Source: JBDHBD01 sp039586095 (GTDB lineage Bacteria; Gemmatimonadota; Gemmatimonadetes; Palauibacterales; Palauibacteraceae). From it: a DNA stretch of 50,438 bases. The stretch covers positions 1-50,438 of the forward strand of contig JBDHLB010000021.1 in NCBI GenBank assembly GCA_039586095.1. Reading direction: 5' to 3'. Both the position numbers and the translations under genes were made by a program. Under the pieces are notes generated by a model. The model saw only the letters and a list, made by a program, of their open reading frames with translations. It did not search any database and was not told the DNA's origin. This document shows, in pieces, positions 7,226 to 15,686 of this stretch; within the stretch, counting starts at the first letter, position 1, and each line of letters starts with the position of its first letter.

Positions 7226-9619
7226 TCAGGCGACTGGTTCGGCGTCTGCGTAGTAGTAGTGCACGTAGCGATCGTAGTACGGGGTGGACTCCGGCATCGC
7301 GTTGAGCACCGCGCCGATGATCGGAAGCTGCACGTTCCCCAGGCCGGTCAGCTTGGCACGCGCCAGCTCCTCGTTCGTACTCCCCGCGCGAAGCACGAGG
7401 ACGACCTTGTCGCACCGCCTGCCCAGCATCAGCACATCCGCACCCGCCGCCAGTGGGGGCGCATCTACGACGACCACCTCGAACGCATCTCGCAGGCTGT
7501 CGATCAACCCGTCCAATTTGTCCCCATCCAGGAGGTCGGCATTAAACCCGCGCGAGTGACCGCGTGCGATGAGCGTCAGGTGTTCGATCTCCGTGGTCTG
7601 CTGCACGTCCTCGAAAGAGGCTGTCCCCATCAAGAAGTCAGTCAGGCCAGGGGATCTCGAAAGATTGAACATCTCCTGCGATCTGCCACGCCGCGTGTCG
7701 CCATCCACCAGCACGGTCCTGAACCCTGCCGTGGCGTACGAAATGGCCAGATTCGCAGATATCAGAGACTTTCCTTCCTGCGGAGACGGACTGGTGACAA
7801 GGTGAACGCCTTCCAGCCTGCCGTCCGCCGAGGCGATCTGCGTGCGCAATCCGCGGAACGACTCTATGGCGACCGCGGCACTCGCTCCCTTGTCTCCCCC
7901 CTTCCCGAGTCGAGGAACGACGCCCAGCACCGGTAAGCCCAGCCCCGTCGTAACCTGATCGGGATACCGGATGCTCTTGTCGAGGTGGTCGTGCAGGAGG
8001 ATACCCGCGACGCCGACACCCAAACTAACCATCGAGAACAGGAGGATGATGCGGGGCGCGCTGTTGCTGATTGGGGAGGCAGGGGGCCAGGCCCGATCCA
8101 GGATCTGAATGCCGGGTCCGCTCGTAGCTTCGGCGAGCTCTGCCCCTTTGAGCCTGACCAGGAGCATGTTGTGCAGGTCCTCGGCCATCGCTACTTCCCG
8201 CTGCCTGCGCGCCCCCTCGATCGTGCGAGCCGGTATCTGCCGCAACTCGGTCGTCTGCGACTCGATCTGAGCTTGCACGACATCGAGCTGGCTGCTGAGC
8301 TGGGCGCGGATATCACGCAGGGCTCCCGGGATGGAGATTCGCTCAAGAGCCTCGATCTGACTCGAAAGCTCTACGACTTGAGGGTGCTCGTCGGTGAGTG
8401 TCGTCAGGAGTGCTCTTCGTTCGACCTGGAGCTGAGTCAGGAGGTCGATCGCTGCACCAAGCTCCACGGAGGCTTGTGCGGACGGGATCAGCTGAATTGC
8501 GAGCGTGTTCGGCGGGTTTCCCGTGGCGATCGAACGAAGTGATTCGTCGATCTGTCGGAGGTCGGCTTCCAACTGATCTGCGTTCAACTTCCGCTGGAAA
8601 TACGTGTTGAATACGGGATCCACCACTCCCGCCACAGCTCCCGCTTGCCGGCCGGGCACAACCGTTGGTGTGGGCTCGCTCGGAAGAGTGATCGCCTCGA
8701 TTCTGTGCTGTTGAAGGGCGATTTCCGCGCTCTCCAATCGCTGCTGCGTGAAGCGCGTCTGCTCCTCCAGGAGCTCCACCTCCTGCCGGATCTTCTGCGC
8801 TTTCAGATTGGTGGCAGTGGCCAGGAACTGGTCGGCCAGCGCATTGAGGATATCGGCAGCCTCGACCGGATCGGGCCATTCCAGCCTCGCCGTGATGATC
8901 TGCGAGTTCGGGTTGTAACGGATGTCGAGAACTCGTCTGAGCTGGAGGGCGGCCTGCTGCGGTGTCACGGCGTGAAAGCGGATCTCCGCTGCCTGTCGCA
9001 GGCTGGATGCGGAAGGCACCCAACGAAATCCGGACGTCGCGCCCACGGGCTGGCCGATTCGACCGATCTCCACCGTTTCACCGTTACGACTCAGCGTCCA
9101 GCGCCCTCCCTGGAGTATGCTGAGCGCGTACAGGCCGGGAAGGAACCCTGACTCGACGGTGAAATCCGCCATGAGACTGGCGTCGGCCGCAGTGGGCTCT
9201 GACACCGTCAGGTAGAGTTGACGACTCTCCACAATGGGCTGGACCACGGCCCGGCTGCTAAAGACATCCGCGAAACCCTCTCCGGCAAACGGGTTGCCCG
9301 ACCGGATCGGGCCCGATCTGTCGTCGTCCTGCTGGATCCATACTGTCGTGGCGGCTCGGTACTGGGGCACGATTCGTCGGCTCGCCACGTACCCGCCGGC
9401 GGTACCGAGCAAGACGGCCGCGAAGATCCACCACCTTCGTTGCCAGAGCAGCTTGCCGACCCGTACCCAGTCCGTCCCCTCCGGCGGCTCGGCGGCTCCG
9501 CCGTAATAGGTCGCGGGGTAATCCGGGTAGTGATAACCCCCGGCTTCTATGAGCTCGCCCCCCGCGCTTTGCGGGACCGGGTACTTGGGCGCGCCTTGTT
9601 CTGCTCCGTTTCGGTCCAC
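7226..9619 (-). CDS. Wzc-type polysaccharide co-polymerase with BY-kinase domain
   Basis: A 797-residue inner-membrane protein. It has a short proline/tyrosine-rich cytoplasmic N-terminus, TM1 (residues about 68-85), a Wzz chain-length domain, a long coiled coil (about 260-480), TM2 (about 540-565) and a C-terminal bacterial tyrosine kinase domain. The kinase shows the P-loop in SPSPQEGKSLISAN, the A' motif VLVDGDTRRGR and Walker B VVVVDAPPL. It ends in a tyrosine cluster YYDRYVHYYY, the usual autophosphorylation tail. Such proteins control polymerisation and export of exopolysaccharide. The start is a GTG with GGAG nine bases upstream. A strong sigma54 promoter match lies about 70-85 bases upstream of the start codon. 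Confidence 0.93.
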   Translation of the reverse strand: MDRNGAEQGAPKYPVPQSAGGELIEAGGYHYPDYPATYYGGAAEPPEGTDWVRVGKLLWQRRWWIFAAVLLGTAGGYVASRRIVPQYRAATTVWIQQDDDRSGPIRSGNPFAGEGFADVFSSRAVVQPIVESRQLYLTVSEPTAADASLMADFTVESGFLPGLYALSILQGGRWTLSRNGETVEIGRIGQPVGATSGFRWVPSASSLRQAAEIRFHAVTPQQAALQLRRVLDIRYNPNSQIITARLEWPDPVEAADILNALADQFLATATNLKAQKIRQEVELLEEQTRFTQQRLESAEIALQQHRIEAITLPSEPTPTVVPGRQAGAVAGVVDPVFNTYFQRKLNADQLEADLRQIDESLRSIATGNPPNTLAIQLIPSAQASVELGAAIDLLTQLQVERRALLTTLTDEHPQVVELSSQIEALERISIPGALRDIRAQLSSQLDVVQAQIESQTTELRQIPARTIEGARRQREVAMAEDLHNMLLVRLKGAELAEATSGPGIQILDRAWPPASPISNSAPRIILLFSMVSLGVGVAGILLHDHLDKSIRYPDQVTTGLGLPVLGVVPRLGKGGDKGASAAVAIESFRGLRTQIASADGRLEGVHLVTSPSPQEGKSLISANLAISYATAGFRTVLVDGDTRRGRSQEMFNLSRSPGLTDFLMGTASFEDVQQTTEIEHLTLIARGHSRGFNADLLDGDKLDGLIDSLRDAFEVVVVDAPPLAAGADVLMLGRRCDKVVLVLRAGSTNEELARAKLTGLGNVQLPIIGAVLNAMPESTPYYDRYVHYYYADAEPVA

Positions 9620-9686
9620 TGAATCTCCGTTTCTTCGCCCGCTATCGATGGCAGAGTAACACGCCAGAGGCGCGAACTACCACTGC

Positions 9687-9702
9687 GGCAAGAGTAGTGC
9701 CG
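9687..9702 (-). promoter_or_regulatory. Predicted sigma54 promoter for wzc
   Basis: The minus strand reads CGGCACTACTCTTGCC: a perfect GGCAC -24 element, a five-base spacer and a perfect TTGC -12 element (GG and GC 10 bases apart). The predicted start is near 9676, about 57 bases before the wzc GTG. A divergent NtrC-family activator gene lies 0.7 kb away. Confidence 0.65.
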
Positions 9703-9711
9703 AATTCGGGC

Positions 9712-9744
9712 GTCTATAACTGACCTTAATACAATGGTATAGAC
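9712..9744. promoter_or_regulatory. AT-rich inverted repeat upstream of the wzc promoter
   Basis: GTCTATA (9712-9718) and TATAGAC (9738-9744) are exact reverse complements, 19 bases apart, in a markedly AT-rich patch of otherwise GC-rich DNA. It lies 10-43 bases upstream of the -24 element of the wzc sigma54 promoter. It could bind a regulator or a bending protein such as IHF. It is closer to the promoter than most sigma54 enhancers. Confidence 0.4.
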
Positions 9745-10095
9745 AGCAGCGTTCCGCGTGACGGCTCCGGTGTCGTCAAAGCACCACATGTAGAACGGGC
9801 CACGGGAGAGGGCGGGAACGCGCCCTTGATTCGGAAGGACTACATGCCCCGGTCCAGGACCGCACGCGGAATCTCGAGCCAACCGTGCGATGTGCCGGTC
9901 TGAATCCGCGATCCATGGGAGCCGAGTCACCACTTGGCGGAGCCCCTGCGCGGATGAGGCGGATGTGTCTGTCGCAATTACGTCATGCCACACCCCTGCG
10001 TGGTAGCTACGCGACACCATTCGCCAGACGACCCCGGCGGTGTGGAGCTGGCGCGCGACAGTACCGTCTCCACAGCTCGATAAGTGGCTCGCTTC

Positions 10096-10124
10096 TTGAA
10101 CTTCTCGCGTGTCACGTGTAAAGT
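10096..10124 (+). promoter_or_regulatory. Sigma70-like promoter for the response regulator gene
   Basis: TTGAAC (10096-10101) and TAAAGT (10119-10124) each match four of six consensus bases and are separated by the ideal 17 bases. It would give a leader of about 280 bases before the GTG at 10412. A near-sigma54 sequence overlaps it at 10085-10100 but lacks the invariant -12 C. Confidence 0.35.
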
Positions 10125-10411
10125 TCGGGTCCCTTCACGCGATCACGCGAAGTGGATCCGGTTCGTCTTGCAGAGGAGCGACCGTGGCCAGATTACGCGC
10201 TATTTCGCACAATCTGCCTCGTCCTTGCAACAGTCGCCGGACGGAGAGGGGGCTGATGTTGATTTGCCGCGATGGCCTGGTGGATCCCCCGAGCGCAGGT
10301 GCAGAAAGCCACTCCGGCGGGCAACGTGCGAACTGGCAGCACACCCTGGCCCGGCTCCGCAAGAACGCCCTGTCACGACCGAAAGACTGAAGCGCGGAGA
10401 GGAGAACTCGC

Positions 10412-11953
10412 GTGCGACTCGACGCACCTGATCTGGCAGACCAGCTGGACGACGAGCGCCTGGCGCTGGACGACCTGGAAGAATCCGGCGGAGCCGCTCT
10501 GGGTCCCGAGGAACGAGCCTCGATCCGAATCCTCGTCATCGACGATGAGGCGAGCATTCTCGAGAGCTGTGAATCCGTTCTCACGGCCGACGGCTACGAC
10601 TGCGAGTGTCAACGCAAGGCGGATGATGCGCTGCAACGCTTGAAGAACCAGGCGTTCGACATCGTGCTCATCGACCAGAACATGCCGCAGGTACACGGTC
10701 TGGACATCCTCGCCGACGTCCGCCAGCGGTCGCCGGGCGCTCTGCCGATCATGATGACGGGCCACGCGACGACCGAATCCAGCATTCGGGCTCTGCAGGC
10801 CGGCGCCTGGGAGTACCTGCCCAAGCCCTTTACCGCGACCCAGCTGCTCGTGGTGATCGGACGAGCCGCCTACGAGCTGGTTCGCACCCGGCGAGTGGCG
10901 GAAGGGGCGCGTCGCGAGGGCGTGTTGGTGGACGGAAAGGTCAAGATTCTAGGCGTTTCGCGATCGATGCGAGGTGCCGTGCAGACGGCGATGAAGGTCG
11001 CCAGAACCGACGCCTCCGTGTTCATAACGGGAGATAGCGGAACCGGTAAGGAACTGATCGCTCACTTCATCCACGAGGAAAGCCGACGCTCCAGAAAATC
11101 GTTCGTGGCGATCAACTGTGCCGCCTTGCCCGGTGAGCTCCTCGAATCAGAGCTCTTCGGGCACCGCAAAGGCGCATTTACGGGTGCCGTGCGCGACAAG
11201 CCGGGCCTCCTCGAGGTTGCGGACCGGGGAACGTGTTTCTTGGACGAGCTCGCCGAGATGCCGTTACCGCTCCAGGCGAAACTGCTCCGTGTGTTACAGG
11301 ATGGCGTGATCCGGCGTGTGGGAAGCGAAAAAGACGATGCGGTGGTCGACGTCCGCTTCATTTCCGCCACGAACCAGGATCCGGAGGACGCGATGCGGAA
11401 CGGCCTGCTCAGGCAGGATTTGTACTATCGGTTACGGGTCGTGCCGCTGCACCTGCCGCCGCTGCGAGAGCGTGCCGAAGACATACCCGTGCTGATCCGG
11501 TTCTTCGTAGACCACTTCTGGCGGAGGCACCAGATGCCCGGTGCCGTGCCGCCTCGCCTGGCGCCCGAGGCGCTCGACGCATTGGTTCAATACACCTGGC
11601 CGGGCAACGTTCGAGAACTCCAGAACGTGATTGAGCACCTGGTCGTGCTGTCCGAGCCCAACGAGGAGATCGGAGTGTCGCGGCTTTCCATCCTCGACGA
11701 GGCCGCCCAACCGAATGGCTCTCCGGAAGGAATCGCAACCACGTCGGTGGGGGCGCTCGTCGACTGGCGAGCGCCGTTCCACGACGCGAAGGACGTATTG
11801 ATCAGTCGTTTCGAGCGGGAGTATCTGGCCCAGGTGATCGCCCGCACGGGCGGCAACATGTCAGAGGCGGCTCGACAGGCAGGAATCGATCGAACCACGC
11901 TCTATCGGCTCATGGACAAGCATGAGCTGTCGAAAGAGGCGTTCGTCCAGTAG
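10412..11953 (+). CDS. NtrC-family sigma54-dependent response regulator
   Basis: A 513-residue bacterial enhancer-binding protein. It has a 35-residue acidic leader and a receiver domain (acidic pair D44/D45, phospho-acceptor D88 in VLIDQNMP, K138 in LPKPF). The AAA+ domain has Walker A GDSGTGK (207-213), the sigma54-contacting GAFTGA loop (254-259), Walker B CFLDE and an arginine-rich sensor region. A Fis-type helix-turn-helix follows (about 470-505, GGNMSEAARQAGIDRTTLYRL). The intact GAFTGA means it should remodel sigma54 holoenzyme. The start is a GTG after GGAGAGGAGAA. The partner kinase follows at 12042. The four sigma54 promoter matches near the polysaccharide genes are its likely targets (inference). 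Confidence 0.95.
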   Translation: MRLDAPDLADQLDDERLALDDLEESGGAALGPEERASIRILVIDDEASILESCESVLTADGYDCECQRKADDALQRLKNQAFDIVLIDQNMPQVHGLDILADVRQRSPGALPIMMTGHATTESSIRALQAGAWEYLPKPFTATQLLVVIGRAAYELVRTRRVAEGARREGVLVDGKVKILGVSRSMRGAVQTAMKVARTDASVFITGDSGTGKELIAHFIHEESRRSRKSFVAINCAALPGELLESELFGHRKGAFTGAVRDKPGLLEVADRGTCFLDELAEMPLPLQAKLLRVLQDGVIRRVGSEKDDAVVDVRFISATNQDPEDAMRNGLLRQDLYYRLRVVPLHLPPLRERAEDIPVLIRFFVDHFWRRHQMPGAVPPRLAPEALDALVQYTWPGNVRELQNVIEHLVVLSEPNEEIGVSRLSILDEAAQPNGSPEGIATTSVGALVDWRAPFHDAKDVLISRFEREYLAQVIARTGGNMSEAARQAGIDRTTLYRLMDKHELSKEAFVQ

Positions 11954-12041
11954 TTGGCCAGGTCTGACGAGAGGTTTTTGCGGTCCCCTGAGTGACGTGT
12001 GGGGTGGCAGGGTCCGCTGGGTGGTTGATGGGGATCGATAG

Positions 12042-13142
12042 ATGGTGGAGCGAAGCGGACCGCGGCGTCCGCGGGCACAACGAGGCAGCGAGAGAGAGCG
12101 TAACGGCGAAGACTCGACGACACGCTCCGCCGCCCAGGCACAATGGTGGGGGCCGGAGCGCCTCTCGAGAGGCCTGCCGGCCCACCTTCAGCCGGTCGCC
12201 GCACGGATCTCCGATCGACTGTTTCTCGGGGACGACGCGGCGGTTCTAGCGGCTGCCCACCCGAGTGTGTCTCCGACTGACAGCGAGCTCACACTTGACG
12301 ATGTGCTTGCCATCCTGGCCACACTTCGGCGTGCGATCCTGGAATCCGCCGATCGTGGCGCCCCCCGCAATACACTGGCGAAGCTCCACAGACGGCTCGA
12401 CCGCGAGATCGTTCGAATGGCGAGCGAGCTACTCCGCCGGACCGTCGAGGAAAGCCACCGCATACTGCGCGACGTCTCGCACGATATCCGATCACCGCTC
12501 AATTCGGTCCTTTTCCTGGCGGACACACTGCTGTCCGGTCACAGTGGCGAGCTGACCGACGTTCAGCGAAGGCAACTCGGTGTGCTTTATACAGCCGCTG
12601 TAACGCTCGTCGGCCTGGTGAACGACGTGATCGACAGCGCCCGGTTGCAGAGCGGTGACGAAATCCCCGTCTCGCACGTTTCATTCTCGATCGAATCCGT
12701 GCTCAGCGACGTGGAGAACCTCGTTGCACCCCTCGCGACACACCGCGGCGTGAACCTTCGCTTCCATATCGAGACGCTCGGTCCGCGCTCGGGAGACCGC
12801 CAACTCCTCTCCCGAGTCCTGCTCAACCTCGTGACCAACGCGGCCAAGGCAGCGGAAGAGGGGGGCGAGGTCCACGTGCGCGTCGCCGAACCGCGGACGG
12901 GATGGATGCGAGTCGAGGTGAGCGATGACGGTCCCGGCGAAGGACTCGACCAGCTCCGATCGCTGATCGAGGACAGGACGGCGCAGACGTATCCCGCTCG
13001 TCACGGGGTGGGGTGGACGCACGGGTTGGGTCTGGCCATCTGCGCTCGACTCGTGCACGCGACGGGTGGGGCGATCGAGGTCGAGGACGCGGCGGGGCGA
13101 GGAACCTGCTTTCGGATCGAGCTGCCGTTTCCGCGCGTGTGA
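12042..13142 (+). CDS. Soluble sensor histidine kinase, partner of the sigma54 regulator
   Basis: 366 residues with a HisKA dimerisation domain around H147 (DVSHDIRSPLNS) and a HATPase_c domain (N box LLNLVTNAA near 261-268, G1 DDGPGEG at 295-301, G2 GLGLAI at 328-333). No transmembrane helix or known sensor domain is visible. Residues about 50-135 are helical and vaguely like RsbR-type N-terminal domains. The first 45 residues are arginine-rich and may be over-extended, but there is no later convincing start. It follows the regulator by 88 bases on the same strand, so the two form a two-component pair. A cytoplasmic signal is implied. Confidence 0.88.
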   Translation: MVERSGPRRPRAQRGSERERNGEDSTTRSAAQAQWWGPERLSRGLPAHLQPVAARISDRLFLGDDAAVLAAAHPSVSPTDSELTLDDVLAILATLRRAILESADRGAPRNTLAKLHRRLDREIVRMASELLRRTVEESHRILRDVSHDIRSPLNSVLFLADTLLSGHSGELTDVQRRQLGVLYTAAVTLVGLVNDVIDSARLQSGDEIPVSHVSFSIESVLSDVENLVAPLATHRGVNLRFHIETLGPRSGDRQLLSRVLLNLVTNAAKAAEEGGEVHVRVAEPRTGWMRVEVSDDGPGEGLDQLRSLIEDRTAQTYPARHGVGWTHGLGLAICARLVHATGGAIEVEDAAGRGTCFRIELPFPRV

Positions 13143-13143
13143 G

Positions 13144-13163
13144 CCCCGGAAGTCGGCCCGGGG
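13144..13163. terminator. GC hairpin between convergent genes
   Basis: CCCCGG (13144-13149) pairs with CCGGGG (13158-13163) around an eight-base loop directly after the kinase stop codon. The convergent reductase gene ends at 13194. There is no T-tract, so termination is only probable. Confidence 0.35.
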
Positions 13164-13193
13164 AACCCGAGCGGGCGTCGCGGTCGCCTCCCG

Positions 13194-13961
13194 TCAGTCT
13201 CCCTTGCGCTGGTCCTCTCCGCTCGCCTTCAGCAGGTGCGCACCGCCGTCCACGGTCAGCACCTCTCCCGTAACGAACCCTGCTCGAATCAGATACAGCA
13301 CCGCTTCCGCCACATCCTCCGCCGTGCCGACTCTCCGTAGCGCTGTGCGCCGAATCGCGGCTTGTCGCTCGGCTTCGCTCGTCGCCTCCGGCAGAAGAAC
13401 GGGGCCTGGAGCCACGGCGTTGACGCGGACGCGGGGCGCCCAGGCTCTGGCCAGGCTTCGCGTCATGTTGAGCAGCGCCGCCTTGCTGGCTGCGTACGGC
13501 ACGAAGCCAGGCCACGCCTCGAACGCGGCCACGTCGACCAGATTCACGATCGAGCCGCCGAGCTCGCCCATCAGGCGGTTTGCGTGTCGCGCACACAGAA
13601 ACGGGGCCCGCGCGTTGATCGCGATCACGCGATCCCAGTCGTCCAGGGTCACGTCGTCGGGGGCGGCCCGCGGGAAGATCGCTGCGCTGTTCACGAGCAC
13701 ATCGAGGCGCCTCCAGCGGTCCTCGACTTCGTCGAACAGTCGGTCGATCGCCATGGGATCCTCGAGATTCGCGCGAGCCGCGAACGCCTCGGCCCCGGCG
13801 GCTCCCAGCTCGCCCAGGGTGCGCTCGGCCGCTTCTCCCGAGCTGTGGTAGTGGATGGCCACGGCGTATCCGACGCGTCCCAACGCGAGCGCGATGGCCC
13901 GCCCCACGCGGACCGCGCCACCCGTTACGAGGGCTCGGGGTGCCTGATCCAATTGGCTCAT
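13194..13961 (-). CDS. Short-chain dehydrogenase of the pteridine reductase (PTR1/FolM) type
   Basis: A 255-residue NADPH-dependent SDR. The cofactor loop is VTGGAVRVGRAIA, followed by IHYHSSGEAAE, where pteridine reductases read HYHRS for NADPH 2'-phosphate binding. The catalytic Ser of ordinary SDRs is replaced by Asp (D143, in LVDVAAF), with Y156 and K160 (YAASK). The D-to-Y spacing of 13 is the arrangement known from PTR1 (Asp181/Tyr194/Lys198) and also matches FolM. It may reduce dihydropterins or dihydrofolate. The gene starts 18 bases after the acyltransferase stop and is probably in the same operon. Confidence 0.85.
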   Translation of the reverse strand: MSQLDQAPRALVTGGAVRVGRAIALALGRVGYAVAIHYHSSGEAAERTLGELGAAGAEAFAARANLEDPMAIDRLFDEVEDRWRRLDVLVNSAAIFPRAAPDDVTLDDWDRVIAINARAPFLCARHANRLMGELGGSIVNLVDVAAFEAWPGFVPYAASKAALLNMTRSLARAWAPRVRVNAVAPGPVLLPEATSEAERQAAIRRTALRRVGTAEDVAEAVLYLIRAGFVTGEVLTVDGGAHLLKASGEDQRKGD

Positions 13962-13979
13962 CGGTGCCTTCGACTCAAC

Positions 13980-14900
13980 TCAGGCGTCGCTCTCGCCCCT
14001 GGCGTGTCGGCCCTCGCCCTCACCGGCCGCTCGTCCGCCCGCAGGGTCCTCACCTGCTGAATCTGGCCTCCCGGCCGATGCTGCCTCGCGGCTGTAGCGA
14101 TTGCCCTTGAGGATCTCTGGCGGTGCGATCGATTTGACCCGGACCGACTTGGCCGGGATCCCGACATTCACGTGGTAGGGCGCCACGTGCTTGGTGGCGA
14201 GCGCGCGAGCCCCGACCATCCCGTGCACACCGACGTGCACCCCGGCCAGGATCGTCGACCCGAACGTGACTCGTACGTTGTCCTCCAGGACCGTCGCCAG
14301 GTTCGTCACGTCGTTTATGTCGTCGATAGAGTGCGTGTGACTGAAGATCGAGACATAGTCGGAGATAGAGACGTTGTTCCCGATGACGATCCCTCCACGG
14401 TCATCGAGTAACACGTTGCGGTGCACCACGACGTTGTCGCCGACCTCGAGGTTGTAGCCGAATGACACCTCCACGAAGTGAAAGCACTTGAAGCTCTCGC
14501 CCACGCGCCGGAAGACGTACGGGGCGAGAACGCGCCGGAAGCGTACACCGAGGTGAATGTTGCCGCCCAGCGGAGACCGGTCGAACATCTGCCAGAGCCA
14601 GATGAGCGGTTTGCGCGGGTAGTACTGTTCCACGTCGACTTCGTGGTAATACTCGGGCTCCAGTGTCACCTCGCGCGGATCGAGATTCGCCAGAGCCACG
14701 CGGGCGGACATCGAAAGATCCTCGGGATCGACGTCTGCCGGCAGGCCAGGGAAGTAGATGTCCCGGAGGACCTCGCAGCACAGCTCGTTGCGATCGCAGT
14801 CCGGCTCGGCGAGGCGCTCCGCGATCTCCCCGTTCCAGCGCTTGTAGAGCGCCACGGCCACAGCATCCGGATCGTGCGGACGTAGAGGAAGGTGTGCCAT
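13980..14900 (-). CDS. Left-handed beta-helix (hexapeptide) acyltransferase
   Basis: 306 residues from the ATG at 14900, with GAGGT eight bases upstream; longer starts add only low-complexity sequence. Residues about 140-260 hold imperfect hexapeptide repeats (LEVGDNVVVHRNVLLDDRGG, IVIGNNVSISDYVSI, VLEDNVRVTFGSTILAGVHVG), the coil of the LbetaH O-acetyltransferase fold. FSHTHSIDDIND carries the likely catalytic His. The N-terminal 130 residues, including EYYHEVDVEQYYPRKP, are not recognised. The C-terminal 40 residues are glycine/glutamate-rich and disordered. It probably acetylates a sugar or other small acceptor in the cytoplasm. Confidence 0.82.
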   Translation of the reverse strand: MAHLPLRPHDPDAVAVALYKRWNGEIAERLAEPDCDRNELCCEVLRDIYFPGLPADVDPEDLSMSARVALANLDPREVTLEPEYYHEVDVEQYYPRKPLIWLWQMFDRSPLGGNIHLGVRFRRVLAPYVFRRVGESFKCFHFVEVSFGYNLEVGDNVVVHRNVLLDDRGGIVIGNNVSISDYVSIFSHTHSIDDINDVTNLATVLEDNVRVTFGSTILAGVHVGVHGMVGARALATKHVAPYHVNVGIPAKSVRVKSIAPPEILKGNRYSREAASAGRPDSAGEDPAGGRAAGEGEGRHARGESDA

Positions 14901-15142
14901 CAGCGAACCTCGAACTTGCCGGGGAGCCTGCCGGACCAACGCTCGTGCCAGCAACCGGCGCGACCCGATCGCGGCCTCGACCCAAGAGAAACGGAGGACC
15001 ACAGGCTGTCAATCCGCACGGGGGACGCGACGCAGCTTGGTCTCAGGCCGCCGGACGGGTATTCTCAAAGTTGGCGAGCGCTGAGACTTTTGGCGAATTC
15101 GCGACGAACGACCGAGGGTGACCGACCGAGGCAGGAGCTGTC

Positions 15143-15502
15143 ATGAACGAGATCCTTCGCAAGCAGATCTGGCGCAAATTGGAGAAACTGCCAGAGGAAA
15201 AGGTGTACGCGGTTCTGGATTACATCGAGTTTCTCGAGTCCGAGTACGGTTCGAAGGACGCCAGCGGGGCGCCCGCCTTTCAGCGGTTCGCCGAGAACTT
15301 CCAGAAGCAGATGCGTCGCGCCCGGATGCCGGCCAGCGCGGTCCGCGAATCCATGAAGGTGCTGAGCGCGACGGATCGAGTGTTCGAAGCGTTCCGTGAG
15401 GCCGGTAAGGAGTTTCTGGCAGAACTCGAACAGGGGAAGCCCGAGCCCCCGCCCAAGAAAGACGATGAGCCGCCCCGGGAGAGAGAGATTGTCGTCGAAT
15501 GA
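15143..15502 (+). CDS. Small conserved protein with a DUF2281-like N-terminus
   Basis: A 119-residue hydrophilic protein. Residues 1-35 (IWRKLEKLPEEKVYAVLDYIEFLES) resemble the N-terminal helices of DUF2281/VapB-like small proteins that start with a leucine-rich LPEE...DFIEFL pattern. The rest is predicted helical and ends in a proline/acidic tail (EPPPKKDDEPPRE). A good ribosome site, GGAG, lies eight bases before the ATG. No toxin partner is adjacent: the upstream gene is divergent and guaB follows after a terminator-like hairpin. The function is unknown, and an antitoxin role is not supported by the context. Confidence 0.75.
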   Translation: MNEILRKQIWRKLEKLPEEKVYAVLDYIEFLESEYGSKDASGAPAFQRFAENFQKQMRRARMPASAVRESMKVLSATDRVFEAFREAGKEFLAELEQGKPEPPPKKDDEPPREREIVVE

Positions 15503-15585
15503 GCATGACGGCTGAGGCCGGTTGACGGCGGGGCGGCCCGCCCATACCGTTGCGCATGGAAGGCTGGCCGCCGGACCCGACCTCG

Positions 15586-15635
15586 AACCCGCAAGACCGG
15601 GCTGTCGTTCGTAGCCCCCGGTCGGTGCGGGTTTT
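15586..15635 (+). terminator. Probable intrinsic terminator upstream of guaB
   Basis: AACCCGCA (15586-15593) pairs with TGCGGGTT (15626-15633). Inside it, ACCGG-GCT (596-603) pairs with AGC-CCGGT (613-622) across a two-base bulge. The stem is followed by T residues (15632-15635). It sits about 85 bases after the small gene and 50 before guaB. It could terminate the first or act as a guaB leader element. A smaller hairpin, GGCGGG/CCCGCC, lies at 15527-15542. Confidence 0.5.
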
Positions 15636-15686
15636 GCGCTTCCGGCCAGCACGCTCGACCACCCCCCCACCGCGTCCCGCTACCGC

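Larger units (their letters stand above)
9620..10411. other. 792-base divergent regulatory region, no convincing gene
   Basis: This is the largest gap in the window, between wzc (minus) and the sigma54 activator (plus). Short open frames on both strands have no recognisable features, poor ribosome sites and compositions typical of shadows. It holds the wzc sigma54 promoter, an AT-rich patch with an inverted repeat (9712-9744), a second small inverted repeat (GGTG at 9769-9772, CACC at 9782-9785) and a sigma70-like promoter at 10096-10124 facing the regulator gene. Confidence 0.6.

Noticed and set aside
9547..10020. 157-codon minus-strand open frame overlapping the wzc start
   Set aside because: It covers the wzc promoter and AT-rich dyad, overlaps wzc by about 70 bases and has no recognisable motif or good ribosome site.
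10085..10100. Near-sigma54 sequence TGGCTCGCTTCTTGAA before the response regulator
   Set aside because: It matches much of the consensus but the invariant -12 C is A, and an overlapping sigma70-like promoter with 17-base spacing explains the region better.
15143..15502. Toxin-antitoxin module at the DUF2281-like gene
   Set aside because: No PIN-domain or other toxin gene is adjacent. The neighbours are a divergent acyltransferase and guaB.
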